From Sterolibacteriaceae bacterium (GTDB lineage: Bacteria; Pseudomonadota; Gammaproteobacteria; Burkholderiales; Rhodocyclaceae): a DNA stretch of 64,000 bases. Shown one piece after another: positions 45,612 through 56,721 of the stretch. Under the pieces are notes generated by a model. The model made no database searches. It was not told the origin of the DNA and was given only the letters and a program-made list of their open reading frames with translations. The number at the start of each line of letters is the position of its first letter. The first letter of the stretch is position 1. The position numbers were made by a program, and so were the translations under genes. The DNA lies in assembly GCA_025360425.1 (NCBI GenBank), contig JANYCD010000046.1, forward strand, positions 17,871-81,870. Reading direction: 5' to 3'.

Positions 45612-46795
45612 CCCGCCAGCGCCTCACCATTCTTGGCGCTACTGGATCAATCGGGGTCAGTACGCTTGACGTTGTTGATCGTCATCCGGATCGCTTTGAG
45701 ATTTTTGCACTGACTGGTTCTTCCCAGTTGGACAGGCTCGCCGCGCAATGCCGTCGTTACAACCCGAAATATGCAGTCGTTGGCTCGCTGCAGTCGGCGC
45801 AAAAACTTGCGGAACTGATCGGCCTGAATCATCCCACCGAAATTCTTGCAGGCCTCGATGCTCTTGAAACTGTGGCATCTTCATCCGAAGTTGACACCGT
45901 GATGGCCGCCATCGTTGGAGCCGCGGGACTCAAGCCAACTCTGGCCGCAGTGAAGGCAGGCAAGCGTGTCCTGCTTGCAAACAAGGAAGCGTTGGTCATG
46001 GCAGGGCATTTGTTCATGACCGAGATAAAAAGTTCCGGCGCCAAACTGCTTCCGATTGACAGCGAACACAATGCCATCTTTCAATCGCTCCCGCATGCGT
46101 TTGAAAGTGGTCTGGAAAGATCAGGAGTAAGCCGGGTGCTACTGACTGGATCCGGTGGCCCGTTTCGCACAATGCCGCTCGATCAGTTGGCCGCGGTTAC
46201 CGTTGAGCAGGCCTGCGCTCACCCGAACTGGGTCATGGGCCGCAAAATTTCCGTTGATTCGGCAACCATGATGAACAAGGGGCTGGAGGTGATCGAAGCC
46301 CATTGGTTGTTTGGCGCAAGGCCTGATCAGATCGAAATCATTGTCCATCCGCAAAGCGTGATTCATTCGATGGTGGAATACGTGGATGGCTCTGTCCTTG
46401 CCCAATTGGGTCATCCAGACATGCGTACGCCGATTGCACACGCCCTTGGATACCCTGATCGCATTGAATCCGGTGTCGGATCACTTGACCTGTTCCGTAT
46501 CGCTCAACTGACTTTCGAGAAACCCGACCTGGCGCGTTTTCCTTGCATTGGTCTGGCCTATCGTGCCCTAGAGGCGGGGGGCACGGCACCTGCAATTCTC
46601 AATGCGGCAAACGAAGTTGCCGTAGCAGCTTTTCTCGACGGGCGGCTGCCTTTCTTGCGAATTGCCGATGTCATCTCTGCGGTACTTGACGAAGTTCCTC
46701 ACGTGATCGTCAACGTACTCGAAGACGTTCTCCACGCCGACAGTCGTGGCCGCGATGCAGCACAGCGTCAGCTGGCTAGTTGGGCAACTGCATGA
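45608..46795 (+). CDS. dxr: 1-deoxy-D-xylulose 5-phosphate reductoisomerase
   Basis: [52 protein letters not shown]. Confidence 0.96.
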   Translation: MTRQRLTILGATGSIGVSTLDVVDRHPDRFEIFALTGSSQLDRLAAQCRRYNPKYAVVGSLQSAQKLAELIGLNHPTEILAGLDALETVASSSEVDTVMAAIVGAAGLKPTLAAVKAGKRVLLANKEALVMAGHLFMTEIKSSGAKLLPIDSEHNAIFQSLPHAFESGLERSGVSRVLLTGSGGPFRTMPLDQLAAVTVEQACAHPNWVMGRKISVDSATMMNKGLEVIEAHWLFGARPDQIEIIVHPQSVIHSMVEYVDGSVLAQLGHPDMRTPIAHALGYPDRIESGVGSLDLFRIAQLTFEKPDLARFPCIGLAYRALEAGGTAPAILNAANEVAVAAFLDGRLPFLRIADVISAVLDEVPHVIVNVLEDVLHADSRGRDAAQRQLASWATA

Positions 46796-48165
46796 GCGGA
46801 GCCGGCGCACTGTGGACCTTCGGCGCGTTCATAGTCGCCATCGCAGTGCTGGTGGTCATTCACGAATTGGGACATTTCCTTGCCGCCCGCTGGTGCGGAG
46901 TCAAAGTGCTGCGTTTCTCTGTCGGGTTCGGCAAGCCTCTCGGAGAATGGCGTTTTGGTCGTGACATGACGACATGGAGCATCGCGGTCGTCCCGCTCGG
47001 TGGCTATGTCAAGATGCTGGATGAACGCGAAGGCCCCGTAGCTCCTGAAGAGGTGGGGCGCACGTTCAATCGCCAATCGGTCACACGGCGGATGCTGATC
47101 GTGGCCGCAGGTCCTCTTGCCAATCTTTTGCTGGCACTATTGCTCTACTGGATGATGTTCATGCACGGAGTCCAGGATCTCAAACCGATATTGGGCAATC
47201 CTCCTCCAACCACCATTGCGGCAGCTTCCGGGATAACCGGCGGCGAACGTGTAATTTCAGTCGATGGCAAGCCGCTGGCGACCTGGAGCGAGCTGCGAAT
47301 GCAAATTCTGAATGGAGTGCTTGATCGCCACTCTCCGACCCTGGAAACCATTAATCCCAGCGGCCAAATCGCCTATCGCCGGCTTGATCTAAAGTCGCTA
47401 CAGGGCACTGATATGAGTGATGATCCATCACATACACTGGGGCTCAGAATCTACAGACCACCGGTAAATGCAGTCATCGGGATAATCATTGATAACTCGC
47501 CCGCACAGCAGGCGGGACTCCTTCCCGGCGACCTTGTTCTTTCCATTGACGGAAAACTTGTCCGATATTGGGAGGATGTCGTTGCGATAATTCAGGCAGC
47601 CCCAGATCATCCTCTGGTCATGGAGATGCTGCGTAACAACAAACAATTCTCGATTCGACTGACTCCGCAACGCGTGCTGGAAAATGGACAACCAGTCGGA
47701 CGCATCGGTATTGCGGTCCAACAGGATCCCAAGGTGAGCGGGGCAATGCTGACATTGGTTCGTTATGGTTTCATCGATGCGCTGGTGAAAGCCTCATCCG
47801 AATCCTGGGATACCGCCCGACTCAGTCTCGTGATGATGGGACGAATGGTCATTGGCGAGGTTTCCTGGCGCAACATTTCGGGGCCGGTCGCCATTGCAGA
47901 TTACGCCGGGCAATCGGCGCGACTGGGAATATCTCCGTACCTGAGGTTTCTGGCATTGATCAGCATCAGTATCGGGATACTCAATCTGCTGCCGATTCCC
48001 GTATTGGATGGGGGGCATTTGATGTATTATCTTGTTGAATTCATAAAGGGTAGCCCAGTCCCAGAGCGGGTCCAGGAAATTGGACAAACTATCGGGTTTG
48101 GCATGCTGGGATTGCTGATGGCATTCGCGTTGTTCAACGACATTCACCGTTTAATATCCAGCTGA
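46792..48165 (+). CDS. rseP: Site-2 protease RseP with PDZ domains
   Basis: [40 protein letters not shown]. Confidence 0.95.
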   Translation: MSGAGALWTFGAFIVAIAVLVVIHELGHFLAARWCGVKVLRFSVGFGKPLGEWRFGRDMTTWSIAVVPLGGYVKMLDEREGPVAPEEVGRTFNRQSVTRRMLIVAAGPLANLLLALLLYWMMFMHGVQDLKPILGNPPPTTIAAASGITGGERVISVDGKPLATWSELRMQILNGVLDRHSPTLETINPSGQIAYRRLDLKSLQGTDMSDDPSHTLGLRIYRPPVNAVIGIIIDNSPAQQAGLLPGDLVLSIDGKLVRYWEDVVAIIQAAPDHPLVMEMLRNNKQFSIRLTPQRVLENGQPVGRIGIAVQQDPKVSGAMLTLVRYGFIDALVKASSESWDTARLSLVMMGRMVIGEVSWRNISGPVAIADYAGQSARLGISPYLRFLALISISIGILNLLPIPVLDGGHLMYYLVEFIKGSPVPERVQEIGQTIGFGMLGLLMAFALFNDIHRLISS

Positions 48166-48169
48166 TCGC

Positions 48170-50455
48170 ATGAAAAAATCCCTGATCGCGGGGCTGTTGT
48201 CAGCCTTGTTTGCAACTACGGCGAGTGCATTTGAGCCTTTCGTCGTTAAAGATATACGGGTTGAGGGCGTTCAGCGCACCGAGGCCGGCACCGTGTTCAG
48301 CTATCTTCCGGTCAAGGTCGGCGATACGATGACCGATGAAAAAGCGGCCCAAGCCATCAAGGCATTATTCGGGACAGGATTCTACAGAGACGTACGTCTG
48401 GAAATCGAGGGGCCCCTTCTGGTGGTTCTGGTCGATGAACGGTCAGCGATCGCCAGTCTGGATTTTGTCGGGATCAAGGCCTTCGACAAGGAACTGTTGC
48501 GAAAGTCGCTGAAGGAAGTGGGCTTGTCTGAATCCCGCATCTTTGATCGCTCACTGCTCGACAAAGCCGAACAGGAAATCAAGCGTCAGTATCTCAGTCG
48601 CGGCTATTACGGAGCCAAAGTTACCACCACGGTAACGCCGATGGAGCGCAACCGTGTTGGCCTCAGTTTCAGCGTTGAGGAAGGTGATGTATCTCGTATA
48701 AAACAGATCAATATCATTGGCAACAAGGCCTTCGATGAATCCGAGTTGCTGGGTATCTTCACACTTCGCACACCGGGTCTGATGACCTGGTATACCAAGA
48801 ATGACCAATACTCCAAGCAAAAGCTCTCGGGCGATCTTGAATCATTGCGTTCTTTTTATCTGGATCGCGGCTACGTCGAGTTCAATACTGAGTCCACACA
48901 GGTGTCGATTTCGCCGGACAAGAAAGACATCTACATCACCGTCAATATCTTCGAGGGTGAAAAATACACGATTTCCTCGGTGAAGCTGGCGGGCAATTTG
49001 CTGCTTCCTGAGGCTGTGCTGCGTCCTCTCGTGACGCTGAGGCCCGGAGATGTCTATTCCAGGGAGCGACTCACCGATACGACCAAAGCCATCAGCGAAC
49101 GAATTGGTGACGAGGGCTACGCGTTTGCCAACGTCAACGCCGCTCCTGAACTTGATAAAGTAAAGCACCAGGTTGCCTTTACCATTCTTGTGGATCCGGG
49201 TCGACGCGTCTATGTGCGGCGAATCAACATTGCGGGCAATACCCGTACCCGGGATGAAGTGATTCGTCGCGAGATGCGCCAGATGGAAGCGAGCTGGTAC
49301 GACGGAGAAAAAATAAACAAATCACGCACTCGTGTTGACAAGATCGGTTACTTTGAAGAAGTGACCGTTGAAACCCCGGCCGTTGCGGGGACCACAGACC
49401 AGGTTGATATGAACATCAGCGTCAAGGAAAAGCCTACCGGCAGCGTTACGCTCGGCGCTGGTTTTTCCCAGTCGGAAAAACTGGTGCTGTCGGGTGCGAT
49501 CCAGCAACAAAACATTTTCGGCAGTGGCAAGAGCGTCGGCGCCCAGATCAGCACCAGCAAGAGTAATCAGGTGTATTCGCTTTCTTACACGGATCCTTAC
49601 TACACCATTGACGGCATGAGTCGCGGGTTCGATATCTACAGGCGTAAAACAGATACCAGCAAGCTGAATTCCATCGCGGCCTATGATATATCGTCGTGGG
49701 GGGGGGGGGTTCGCTACGGGATTCCGATTGGGGATGAAAACGGCATTGGAGTCGGTTTGGCGCTCGACTCGACTTCAATCACCCTAACCCCCTTCAGTCC
49801 GCTTTTCTATCAAAGCTTCGTGGCCACTGAGGGCAATAAATTCACTACCCTGGTTGGAAGCATTGGTTGGAGTCAAGACACCGTTGACAGTCGAATTTGG
49901 CCAACCAAGGGAGTTATTCAAAGTGCCTCCGTAGAAATTGGGTTACCAGGTGGGAATTTAAAATACATCCGGCCAAGCTATCAGTATCAGCAATTCTTTC
50001 CCTTGACGCGAATCTTCACGCTGATGATGAACGGCCAGGTAGATGTCGCGAATGGATTTGGTGGCAAGCAACTGCCGTTCTGGAAAAACTACTATGCAGG
50101 TGGTATTGGATCGGTGCGTGGCTATGAAAGCGGATCCCTCGGCCCCAGAGATCCGTCATTTAATGACAACGCGCTTGGCGGCAATCGTAGACTCATCGGC
50201 AATGCCGAAATGCTTTTTCCGCTGCCGGGTCTTGGTTTGGGTAAATCGGTGCGTCTCGGCGCGTTCTTTGACGCGGGTAATGTTTGGGGCTACGGTAGTA
50301 AGGTATCGATTGGTGACATGCGCTACAGCGTAGGCTTGTCGGTCGCATGGACTTCCCCGTTTGGACCGCTGAAATTCAGCTTTGCCGATCCTCTGAATGT
50401 GAAAACGGGCGACAAAGTCCAGCATTTTCAGTTTCAGTTGGGTAACACGTTCTAA
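48170..50455 (+). CDS. bamA: Outer membrane assembly factor BamA
   Basis: N-terminal signal, POTRA repeats, C-terminal barrel ending with FQFQLGNTF; position after rseP. Confidence 0.96.
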   Translation: MKKSLIAGLLSALFATTASAFEPFVVKDIRVEGVQRTEAGTVFSYLPVKVGDTMTDEKAAQAIKALFGTGFYRDVRLEIEGPLLVVLVDERSAIASLDFVGIKAFDKELLRKSLKEVGLSESRIFDRSLLDKAEQEIKRQYLSRGYYGAKVTTTVTPMERNRVGLSFSVEEGDVSRIKQINIIGNKAFDESELLGIFTLRTPGLMTWYTKNDQYSKQKLSGDLESLRSFYLDRGYVEFNTESTQVSISPDKKDIYITVNIFEGEKYTISSVKLAGNLLLPEAVLRPLVTLRPGDVYSRERLTDTTKAISERIGDEGYAFANVNAAPELDKVKHQVAFTILVDPGRRVYVRRINIAGNTRTRDEVIRREMRQMEASWYDGEKINKSRTRVDKIGYFEEVTVETPAVAGTTDQVDMNISVKEKPTGSVTLGAGFSQSEKLVLSGAIQQQNIFGSGKSVGAQISTSKSNQVYSLSYTDPYYTIDGMSRGFDIYRRKTDTSKLNSIAAYDISSWGGGVRYGIPIGDENGIGVGLALDSTSITLTPFSPLFYQSFVATEGNKFTTLVGSIGWSQDTVDSRIWPTKGVIQSASVEIGLPGGNLKYIRPSYQYQQFFPLTRIFTLMMNGQVDVANGFGGKQLPFWKNYYAGGIGSVRGYESGSLGPRDPSFNDNALGGNRRLIGNAEMLFPLPGLGLGKSVRLGAFFDAGNVWGYGSKVSIGDMRYSVGLSVAWTSPFGPLKFSFADPLNVKTGDKVQHFQFQLGNTF

Positions 50456-50470
50456 GGCAAGGAGACCAAG

Positions 50471-50992
50471 TTGAAAAATTCCGCGAGACTGCTACTCACC
50501 GCGTTGACTTCCCTGTCGATGGCGGCTTCGGTTTATGCCCAAGCAGAAGTCAAAATTGGCGTGATCAGTACCGAGCGTGTAATGCGCGATTCGGATCCGG
50601 CCAAGAAAGCCATGAAAAAACTCGAAAAAGAGTTTGAGAGGCGCGGCCAGGAGATGGAAAAGACGCGTCAGCAGCTACAGAAATTGCAGGAAGATATGGA
50701 AAAAAATGGCGTTGGTATGCCTGATGGCGAACGCAAGGCAAAGGAAAAGGATTTCGCCGATCTGAACCGGGAGTACCAGCGCAAGCAGCGGGAACTCAAC
50801 GAGGACGTCAACTCCCGGCGCAATGAGGAATTACAGTCAGTAGTAGAGCGGACCAACAAGGCCATCAAGGCCATCGCCGAAAAAGAAGGCTTTGACCTGA
50901 TCATTCAGGAAGCCGTTTATGCCAGTCCTCGTGTCGATATCACTGATCGTGTGATGAAGGCGTTGAGTGACTCTGGATCCTCCGGCAAGTAA
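50471..50992 (+). CDS. OmpH/Skp family periplasmic chaperone
   Basis: Signal peptide, KIGVISTERVMRDSDPAKKAMKKLEKEFERRGQEMEK; TTG start. Confidence 0.9.
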   Translation: MKNSARLLLTALTSLSMAASVYAQAEVKIGVISTERVMRDSDPAKKAMKKLEKEFERRGQEMEKTRQQLQKLQEDMEKNGVGMPDGERKAKEKDFADLNREYQRKQRELNEDVNSRRNEELQSVVERTNKAIKAIAEKEGFDLIIQEAVYASPRVDITDRVMKALSDSGSSGK

Positions 50993-51013
50993 GCCGGGGC
51001 GGCGGATATCGCG

Positions 51014-52045
51014 GTGGCCGGCGTCACACTGGCGCAAATCATTGCCCGCCTGGGCGGTGAGTTGAAGGGCAATGAAGCGATCAGGATCGTTCGCGTCGCC
51101 CCTCTTGAAACCGCTGTTGCGGGCGATATCAGTTTCCTTTCCAATCCCCGCTATACCAAGCAATTAGCCGAGACGAAGGCCTCGGCAGTCATCCTGAAGC
51201 CACAGTTTGCAGCAGGCTCACCTGTGGCCTGCATCATCACGCCGCAACCTTATCTGTATTTTGCCTACCTGGCACAATGGCTAACGCCGGTGGACAATGC
51301 TGCTCCGGGGATTCATCACTCCGCGACAGTAGAAACGAATATCCCCGCCAGCGTTTCGGTGGGGCCCGGAGCATGGATCGGGACAGGGGCAAAAATTGGT
51401 AAGAATGTCCAGATTGGAGCCGGCTGCACGGTTGGCAAGGGTGCAGAAATCGGTGCTGACAGTCGGCTTTATCCTCAGGTCAGTATCTATGCTGGTTGCC
51501 GCATAGGACTGCGCGCCATCATTCATTCCGGAGCGGTGATCGGTTCCGACGGTTTCGGCTTTGCCCAGGAGAAGGATCGCTCCTGGGTAAAAATTCCCCA
51601 GAACGGCCGGGTTTTCATTGGCGACGACGTTGAAATTGGCGCCAACACAACCATAGACCGCGGTGCCATGGAAGATACCATCATCGAGAATGGCGTCAAG
51701 CTCGACAACCAGATCCAGGTCGGCCACAACGTACACATTGGCGCACATACCGCAATGGCAGGTTGTGTAGGCATTGCCGGCAGCGCAAAAATTGGCCGCC
51801 ACTGCACGGTCGGAGGCGGCGTAGTCATCCTCGGCCATCTGAAGATCGGCGATGACGTCAATATTTCTGCCGGCACACTGGTTGCGAAATCCATCCTCAA
51901 GCCTGGAAACTATACCGGCACCGTGCCATCACTGCCGCACCAGGACTGGCTGAAAAACTTTGCCCATTTGCGCCATCTCGATACCATGGCCGATAAAATA
52001 CGCGCCCTCGAAAGCCGCCTCGCCCAACTGGAGAAGAAATCATGA
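51014..52045 (+). CDS. lpxD: UDP-3-O-(3-hydroxyacyl)glucosamine N-acyltransferase
   Basis: Hexapeptide repeats, [28 protein letters not shown] start. Confidence 0.95.
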   Translation: MAGVTLAQIIARLGGELKGNEAIRIVRVAPLETAVAGDISFLSNPRYTKQLAETKASAVILKPQFAAGSPVACIITPQPYLYFAYLAQWLTPVDNAAPGIHHSATVETNIPASVSVGPGAWIGTGAKIGKNVQIGAGCTVGKGAEIGADSRLYPQVSIYAGCRIGLRAIIHSGAVIGSDGFGFAQEKDRSWVKIPQNGRVFIGDDVEIGANTTIDRGAMEDTIIENGVKLDNQIQVGHNVHIGAHTAMAGCVGIAGSAKIGRHCTVGGGVVILGHLKIGDDVNISAGTLVAKSILKPGNYTGTVPSLPHQDWLKNFAHLRHLDTMADKIRALESRLAQLEKKS

Positions 52046-52488
52046 GTGCGATGGATATCAATCAAATACTCCAACACCTGCCGCATCGGTATCCCTTCCT
52101 GCTTGTGGACCGGGTGCTTGAAATAGTCAAAGGCGAGCGCATTACGGCATTGAAGAACGTCACCATCAATGAGCCGTTCTTCCCCGGACATTACCCGCAT
52201 CATCCGGTCATGCCGGGTGTTCTGGTCATTGAAGCGCTAGCCCAGACTGCTGCCATTCTTTCCTTCCAGTCGCTGGGAGACAAGCCGGACAGCAAGTCGG
52301 TTTATTATTTCCTTGGCATCGACAATGCACGATTCAAACGACCGGTGGTGCCTGGCGACCAATTGATACTGGAGGTTGCAATCACCGCCAATCGGCGCGG
52401 CATATGGAAGTTTTCAGGTACCGCCAAGGTGGATGGGAAAGTTGCTGCTGAGGCGCAGCTGATGTGTGCGGAACGGACCATCGAGTGA
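52042..52488 (+). CDS. fabZ: 3-hydroxyacyl-ACP dehydratase FabZ
   Basis: [41 protein letters not shown]. Confidence 0.96.
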   Translation: MSAMDINQILQHLPHRYPFLLVDRVLEIVKGERITALKNVTINEPFFPGHYPHHPVMPGVLVIEALAQTAAILSFQSLGDKPDSKSVYYFLGIDNARFKRPVVPGDQLILEVAITANRRGIWKFSGTAKVDGKVAAEAQLMCAERTIE

Positions 52489-53267
52489 GTGAAGAGCGCA
52501 TTCACCCAACCGCGCTGATTCATCCCGGCGCGAAGCTGGGCAAGGCCGTTTCAGTGGGTGCCTATTCCATCGTCGGTGAACATGTCGAGATCGACGACAG
52601 CACATGGATCGGCCCGCACGTGGTGATCAATGGACATACGCGAATCGGTCAAGAGAACCGAATTTTTCAATTCTGTTCCATCGGTGAAATTCCACAGGAC
52701 AAGAAATATGCAGGCGAGCCGACCCGTCTCGAAATCGGCGACCGCAACACCATCCGTGAATGTTGCACTCTGAATTGCGGTACCGCCCAGGATATCGGCG
52801 TCACGCGTCTGGGCAACGACAACTGGATCATGGCTTATGTCCATGTCGCACACGATTGCCAAATCGGCAGCAACACCATTATCGCCAACAGCACCCAGTT
52901 GGGCGGACACATTGTCATCGGCGACTGGGTCATTCTCGGCGGCTGCACCGCAGTACATCAGTTCGTCCGCATCGGCGCGCACAGCATGACGGCGGCAGGT
53001 ACTGTGTTGCTGCTGGACATGCCCCCCTATGTCATGGCCTCGGGCAATACCGCCGAACCGCATGGCATCAACAGCGAAGGTCTCAAGCGGCGAGGTTTTT
53101 CCGTTGATGCCATCGCTGCCATACGACGTGCTTACAAAACGCTGTACAAATCCGGCCTGAAGCTGGACGAAGCGCGGGAAGCGATTGCCGCAGAAGTTGG
53201 CGCCGTCCCCGAGCTGAAAATAGTCAGCGACTTTCTTCATGTGCAGGGCAGGGGAATCATCCGTTAA
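52485..53267 (+). CDS. lpxA: UDP-N-acetylglucosamine acyltransferase
   Basis: [31 protein letters not shown]; hexapeptide repeats; GTG start overlapping fabZ stop. Confidence 0.95.
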   Translation: MSEERIHPTALIHPGAKLGKAVSVGAYSIVGEHVEIDDSTWIGPHVVINGHTRIGQENRIFQFCSIGEIPQDKKYAGEPTRLEIGDRNTIRECCTLNCGTAQDIGVTRLGNDNWIMAYVHVAHDCQIGSNTIIANSTQLGGHIVIGDWVILGGCTAVHQFVRIGAHSMTAAGTVLLLDMPPYVMASGNTAEPHGINSEGLKRRGFSVDAIAAIRRAYKTLYKSGLKLDEAREAIAAEVGAVPELKIVSDFLHVQGRGIIR

Positions 53268-54418
53268 TGCCGGCATTGAAGATCGTTCTCGTCGCCGGTG
53301 AAGCTTCCGGTGATTTGCTGGCAGCCCATCTGATCTCCGCCCTCAAACGGCGGATTACCGAAGCGGATTTTTATGGCATCGGCGGCCCCAAAATGCAGGC
53401 GCAGGGCTTCAACGCCATGGTTCCCGCCGAAAAACTTGCAGTGCGCGGTTATGCTGAAGTACTGCGGCACTACCGTGAAATCAGTGGCATCCGTCGCAAA
53501 CTCCTGAATCAATTGCTGCAAGATCCGCCGGACATATTCATCGGCGTGGACGCGCCGGATTTCAACCTCTGGCTGGAAAAACAACTCAAACAGGCCGGCA
53601 TCCCGGCCATCCATTTCGTCAGCCCTTCCATCTGGGCCTGGCGCGGCGGACGCATACGTCACATCGCCGAATCAGTGACGCGCGTTCTCGCCCTGTTCCC
53701 GTTCGAGTCCGCGATATACGAGCATGCAGGTATTCCGGTGACCTACGTCGGGCATCCTCTGGCCGACATGATTCCCCTGCGCGTGAATCGCAAGGAAGTG
53801 CGTGACCGACTGGAACTGGGCGACGAATCACCAGTTTTTGCATTGCTGCCAGGCAGCCGTCAGTCAGAATTGCAGTACATGGCAGAGACCTTTATCGAGA
53901 CCGGCAAGCTGCTCCTGCAACGCTTTCCATGTGCCTTGTTCCTGGTGCCGCTGGTGTCGCGTGAAACCCGCGATCTGTTCGAGTCGGCACTATGGAAGTG
54001 CGGCGCACAGGAGATGCCCTTCAAACTGTTGTTCGGCCACGCCCAGGAAGCCATGGCCGCCGCCGATGCAGTGCTGGTGGCCAGTGGTACTGCCACGCTG
54101 GAAGCGGCGCTGATCAAGCGTCCCATGGTCATTGCCTACAAGATGTCGCCGTGGTCCTGGCGCCTGATGCGGCGTATGCGCTATCAGCCCTGGGTTGGCC
54201 TGCCCAACATTCTCGCTGGACGTTTTGTCGTGCCGGAGTTTCTGCAAGACGAAGCAACGTCGGAGAATTTGGCGCAGGCACTCGGCAACCTGGTGGGCGA
54301 TGCGGAAGCGGCGAGTCGTATCGAGGATGTGTTCACACAGATTCATCAGCTTCTCAAGCAGGACACGGCGGAAAAAGCTGCCACCGCGATCCTGGCTCAC
54401 ATCAAGTCAACGCAATGA
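53267..54418 (+). CDS. lpxB: Lipid-A-disaccharide synthase
   Basis: [46 protein letters not shown]. Confidence 0.96.
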   Translation: MPALKIVLVAGEASGDLLAAHLISALKRRITEADFYGIGGPKMQAQGFNAMVPAEKLAVRGYAEVLRHYREISGIRRKLLNQLLQDPPDIFIGVDAPDFNLWLEKQLKQAGIPAIHFVSPSIWAWRGGRIRHIAESVTRVLALFPFESAIYEHAGIPVTYVGHPLADMIPLRVNRKEVRDRLELGDESPVFALLPGSRQSELQYMAETFIETGKLLLQRFPCALFLVPLVSRETRDLFESALWKCGAQEMPFKLLFGHAQEAMAAADAVLVASGTATLEAALIKRPMVIAYKMSPWSWRLMRRMRYQPWVGLPNILAGRFVVPEFLQDEATSENLAQALGNLVGDAEAASRIEDVFTQIHQLLKQDTAEKAATAILAHIKSTQ

Positions 54419-54981
54419 ATCTCGTCTGTGGTGTCGACGAAGCCGGACGCGGTCCACTCGCCGGAGCAGTTTATGTTGCGGCGGTGATTCTTGACCCGTT
54501 GCGCCCAATCGCCGGGCTGAATGACTCCAAGAAACTCAGCGAAAGAAATCGTGACCGGCTTGCACTGGAGATTCGCGGCAATGTACTGTGCTGGAATATT
54601 GCCAGCGCTTCCGTCGAAGAAATCGACCGTCTCAATATCCTGCAAGCCACGTTACTTGCCATGCGTCGCGCGGTGGAAGGGCTGAGTCTGGCGCCGACAA
54701 TGGCGTTGATCGACGGCTTGCATTGCCCATCGCTGGCCATGCCATCCCGTGCCATCGTGCGGGGTGATGCCACCGAACCCGCCATTTCGGCGGCCTCGAT
54801 CCTGGCCAAGACGGCCCGCGACGCGGAAATGCTGCTGTTGCATGCGCGTTTCCCCGATTACGGATTCGACCGGCACAAGGGCTATCCAACGGCGGCACAT
54901 CTGCATGCCTTGCGCCGACATGGCGTCTGCGATATTCATCGCCGCAGCTACGCGCCAGTGCGTGAACTGCTGCCGACATGA
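54415..54981 (+). CDS. rnhB: Ribonuclease HII
   Basis: [47 protein letters not shown]; start reset from the ORF-track start 53992. Confidence 0.95.
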   Translation: MNLVCGVDEAGRGPLAGAVYVAAVILDPLRPIAGLNDSKKLSERNRDRLALEIRGNVLCWNIASASVEEIDRLNILQATLLAMRRAVEGLSLAPTMALIDGLHCPSLAMPSRAIVRGDATEPAISAASILAKTARDAEMLLLHARFPDYGFDRHKGYPTAAHLHALRRHGVCDIHRRSYAPVRELLPT

Positions 54982-54988
54982 AGACCTT

Positions 54989-55777
54989 ATGAAGACAATT
55001 GCCTCGCGTGACAATCCGACTTTCAAACTGCTGCGGCAACTGGTTGAAGATCCGCGCGAACAGCGTCGCACAGGGCGGACCCTGATCGACGGGCCGCACC
55101 TGGTTGAAGCCTACCGCACACGGGTCGGGTTGCCGGCGCTGATCGTCGTCAGCGAATCAGGGCTGGCAATTGCCGAAGTGGCGCGTCTGATCGAGGCGCA
55201 TCAAGGGCTGGAGCCGTTGCTGCTGCGTGATGCGCTGTTCCGCGAGCTAAGCGGCACGGCATCTCCTGTCGGCATCCTCGCCGTCATCGATATTCCAGCG
55301 GAAGCTGCCGACAGCATTGAAGGCAGTTGCGTGCTGCTGGATGGCGTGCAGGACAGCGGCAATGTCGGCGCCATCTTGCGTTCGGCGGCAGCGGCAGGAA
55401 TCCGCGACGTCGTTCTCGGCCCCGGTTGCGCAGGTGCATGGACGCCGCGTGTGTTGCGCGCAGCGCAAGGCGCTCATTTCAATTTGCGCATCCGCGAGCA
55501 GGCGGCGTTGGCCACGATCATCAATAACTACCGGGGGCATACGGTGGCCGCCATTGCCCATGGCGGTGCGTCACTCTATTCAATGGATTTGCGAGGCCAA
55601 ACAGCCTGGCTGTTTGGCAGCGAAGGGCAGGGCATCTCGCCCGAGTTGTTGTCATTGGCCGATGCGGGAGTCACCATTCCGCTGGCGGGGGACAGCGAGT
55701 CGCTGAATGTCGCCGCTGCCGCCGCCGTGTGCCTGTTCGAAGCGGTGAGACAGCGTCGATGTGGTGCGGCTGGTTAG
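54989..55777 (+). CDS. TrmH/SpoU family RNA 2'-O-methyltransferase
   Basis: LLDGVQDSGNVGAILRSAAAAGI; LFGSEGQGISPELL; IPLAGDSESLNVAAAAAVCLFEA. Confidence 0.92.
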   Translation: MKTIASRDNPTFKLLRQLVEDPREQRRTGRTLIDGPHLVEAYRTRVGLPALIVVSESGLAIAEVARLIEAHQGLEPLLLRDALFRELSGTASPVGILAVIDIPAEAADSIEGSCVLLDGVQDSGNVGAILRSAAAAGIRDVVLGPGCAGAWTPRVLRAAQGAHFNLRIREQAALATIINNYRGHTVAAIAHGGASLYSMDLRGQTAWLFGSEGQGISPELLSLADAGVTIPLAGDSESLNVAAAAAVCLFEAVRQRRCGAAG

Positions 55778-55827
55778 GGATATCTGTGCCGGTTCCCGTG
55801 CGCTTTGCATAGACTCATTTGCTCGCA

Positions 55828-56652
55828 CTAGAAAGAAACCGGCTCCAGCTTGATCGTCTGCATCAGTGTCGCAGCAATTTCCTCGATCGACTTGGTGGTT
55901 GAATCGAGTGAGCGTATGCCTTCACGCCGCATCATTTTTTGCGCTTGTTCAATTTCCCAGCGACAGTTTTCCAGCGACGCGTAGGTGCTGTTCGGGCGGC
56001 GTTCCTGGCGAATTTGCGTCAGCCGCTCGGCGGCGATGGTCAGGCCGAACAGCTTGTGACGGTGCTGGCTTAACGTCTCCGGCATGCGATTGCGCTCGAA
56101 ATCTTCAGGGATCAAGGGATAGTTGGCGACCCGGATGCCGAATTGCAGCGCGAGATAGAGGCTGGTCGGCGTCTTGCCGCTGCGCGAGACTCCGATCAAT
56201 ATTACGTCGGATTTTTCCAGGTCCGTGTTCGAAACGCCGTCGTCGTGCGCCAGGGTGAAGTTGACGGCTTCCATGCGCGCCGCGTAATTGCTGGAGTCGG
56301 CGCCGCCGTGTGAACGGCCCATCAAATGCGTGGACTTGACGCCCAGTTCGGCTTCCAGTGGCGCAAGGAAGGCTTCAAAAAAATCGAGGATGATCGCGTC
56401 AATGCCACGCAGCACAGCGGCCACCGCCGGTTCAACCAGGGTGGAGACAACGATCGGTCGAATGCCATCCTTGAGGCGCGCTTCGGTGATTCGCTGGACG
56501 CAATCCCTGGCTTTTTCGACCGAGTCGGTAAAAGGCATGCGTACCTGCTTGAAGCGGATGTTTTCGAACTGGCTGAGCAGGCTGTGGCCCAACGTTTCGG
56601 CAGTAATGCCGGTGCCATCGGAAACAAAAAACACGGTGCGGGTAGCGGTCAT
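55828..56652 (-). CDS. ppsR: PEP synthase regulatory protein (DUF299 kinase/pyrophosphorylase)
   Basis: [43 protein letters not shown]. Confidence 0.94.
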   Translation of the reverse strand: MTATRTVFFVSDGTGITAETLGHSLLSQFENIRFKQVRMPFTDSVEKARDCVQRITEARLKDGIRPIVVSTLVEPAVAAVLRGIDAIILDFFEAFLAPLEAELGVKSTHLMGRSHGGADSSNYAARMEAVNFTLAHDDGVSNTDLEKSDVILIGVSRSGKTPTSLYLALQFGIRVANYPLIPEDFERNRMPETLSQHRHKLFGLTIAAERLTQIRQERRPNSTYASLENCRWEIEQAQKMMRREGIRSLDSTTKSIEEIAATLMQTIKLEPVSF

Positions 56653-56721
56653 GGGGTGAGCGAAGAATCAAAACCGATACAATAACAATCTTCTTTGCCA
56701 CCGTTGAGAAAAGAGTATTCG

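Noticed and set aside
53992-54414. N-terminal extension of rnhB ORF
   Set aside because: Out-of-frame lpxB sequence; RNase HII starts at [13 protein letters not shown].
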